A stretch of DNA of 6,748 nucleotides from positions 1-6,748 of the forward strand of contig CAKUMP010000132.1 of the NCBI GenBank assembly GCA_934667795.1, written 5' to 3'. This DNA is from an uncultured Chthoniobacterales bacterium (GTDB lineage: Bacteria; Verrucomicrobiota; Verrucomicrobiia; Chthoniobacterales; CAKUMP01). A program made the translations under genes and the position numbers. Positions 6,433-6,748 of this stretch are shown here, piece after piece. Position 1 is the first letter of the stretch, and each line of letters starts with the position of its first letter. Below the pieces are notes generated by a model. It was not told the origin of the DNA. It was given only the letters and a program-made list of their open reading frames with translations, and made no database searches.

Positions 6433-6451
6433 GGGCGAATTGCATTCGCCC
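6433..6451. repeat. REP-like palindrome GGGCGAAT-TGC-ATTCGCCC
   Basis: A perfect 8-bp stem (6433-6440 with 6444-6451) around TGC, in the context GTAGGGGCGAAT. Palindromes of this GGGCGAAT...ATTCGCCC kind recur between genes in many bacterial genomes and are often linked to REP-associated IS200-like (RAYT) transposases. It has no T-run, so it is not an intrinsic terminator. No transposase gene is visible in this window. The palindrome is seen directly; membership of a mobile repeat family is inferred. Confidence 0.75.
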
Positions 6452-6466
6452 AAAACAGGGGGGCGA

Positions 6467-6490
6467 ATTAGGGACAGAGCTGTAAACACC
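6467..6490 (+). repeat. 24-bp direct repeat, copy 2
   Basis: Identical over all 24 bases to the copy at 6402-6425, starting 65 bp further along. Its first two bases overlap the end of a second GGGCGAAT octamer (6461-6468), the left arm of the neighbouring palindrome without its right arm. The two repeat types thus appear joined into a mosaic. Confidence 0.85.
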
Positions 6491-6505
6491 CCAATCAAAC
6501 ATCAA

Positions 6506-6529
6506 ATTAGGGACAGAGCTATAAACACT
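6506..6529 (+). repeat. 24-bp direct repeat, copy 3 (diverged)
   Basis: Matches the other two copies at 22 of 24 positions. It has A for G at position 16 and T for C at position 24. The first change breaks the short internal inverted repeat ACAG-AG-CTGT. It starts 39 bp after copy 2 and ends 9 bp beyond the folA stop. Confidence 0.85.
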
Positions 6530-6538
6530 TTGATGAGC

Positions 6539-6748
6539 CTACCCGGGTGCTGCAGGAAGAAAAATGTCCAGACCAGGCAGTTTTTTCTCGGAAGAACTCC
6601 GTTTTGCATAAAGAAAAGTCATGGGAAAGGGATTTTCTGAATCCGCAGGGAAAAATTGAAAATGGTGGACCTGAAAGTTTTGCCGATCAAAAGCAGGGAA
6701 ACGGGTATCGCCTGCAGGAGCATAATGGACATGGGTCAGGATGAGGTC
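6539..6748 (-). CDS. folA: Dihydrofolate reductase, C-terminal part (gene continues past the window)
   Basis: An open frame runs on the minus strand from the window edge to a TAG at 6541-6539, giving the last 69 residues of a protein whose start lies outside. It matches the C-terminal third of bacterial dihydrofolate reductase: LILTHVHYAPAGDTRFP (fragment 2-18) corresponds to the conserved Y(L)TH...GDT.FP segment of the NADPH-binding region. PADSENPFPMTFLYAKR (34-50) is the final beta-hairpin. DHFR reduces dihydrofolate to tetrahydrofolate with NADPH and is the target of trimethoprim. After the point where most family members stop there are 19 more residues (SSSEKKLPGLDIFLPAAPG), an unusual tail of unknown meaning. 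The gene points toward sppA, 199 bp away across the repeat cluster. Confidence 0.85.
   Translation of the reverse strand, partial: DLILTHVHYAPAGDTRFPAFDRQNFQVHHFQFFPADSENPFPMTFLYAKRSSSEKKLPGLDIFLPAAPG

Noticed and set aside
6200..6505. A 101-codon minus-strand frame spanning the repeat cluster and the start of sppA.
   Set aside because: It reads through the repeats and then sits out of frame over the sppA N-terminus, whose membrane anchor is clear in the other frame. No family resemblance.
6402..6529. CRISPR array.
   Set aside because: Only three units with unequal spacers of 41 and 15 bp, a different palindrome inside the first gap, and no cas genes.
6547..6744. A 65-codon plus-strand frame at the right edge.
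   Set aside because: It is the reverse complement of the folA C-terminal coding sequence, whose DHFR motifs are clear, and its own translation shows no domain.

Overview
The window is a compact stretch of bacterial chromosome. Every gene I can support lies on the minus strand, so transcription runs from high to low coordinates. The genes are ordinary housekeeping genes plus one toxin-antitoxin pair. I see no phage, plasmid, CRISPR, rRNA or tRNA gene. The phylum cannot be fixed from this sequence. Only one of the eight visible starts (thiL) has a clear Shine-Dalgarno sequence. Together with single-domain SppA, RF3 and two kinds of dispersed palindromic repeat, this suggests a free-living or uncultivated bacterium outside the best-studied groups. 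A PVC-type lineage (Verrucomicrobiota/Lentisphaerota) is only a guess.

Layout in the direction of transcription: the right edge (6748 to 6539) holds the last 69 codons of a dihydrofolate reductase gene, folA, whose start lies outside the window. A 199-bp spacer (6538 to 6340) follows. It contains three copies of a 24-bp repeat and a REP-like palindrome. Next come sppA (S49 signal peptide peptidase), a CPBP-family membrane protease gene and thiL (thiamine-monophosphate kinase). After these come tsaE and tsaB, which overlap by 25 bp and make two subunits of the t6A tRNA-modification machinery, and then prfC (release factor 3). Gaps shrink along the cluster: 78, 53 and 20 bp, then a 25-bp overlap, then 3 bp. 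At least thiL-tsaE-tsaB-prfC therefore looks like one operon. A small GC-rich hairpin and a perfect 20-bp-stem terminator follow prfC.

Immediately past the terminator a separate promoter drives a vapB-vapC type II toxin-antitoxin operon: an AbrB-type antitoxin and a PIN-domain RNase toxin that share one base at their stop/start junction. A perfect inverted repeat overlaps the predicted -10 box and is a good candidate for the autoregulatory operator.

Functionally, tsaE, tsaB and prfC all serve translation (t6A37 on ANN-decoding tRNAs, and recycling of class I release factors). ThiL and FolA make the cofactors thiamine diphosphate and tetrahydrofolate. SppA and the CPBP protein are membrane-associated proteases. 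I found no convincing new biological system. The points most worth a second look are the repeat cluster between folA and sppA, the compact vapBC control region, and the scarcity of Shine-Dalgarno sites.
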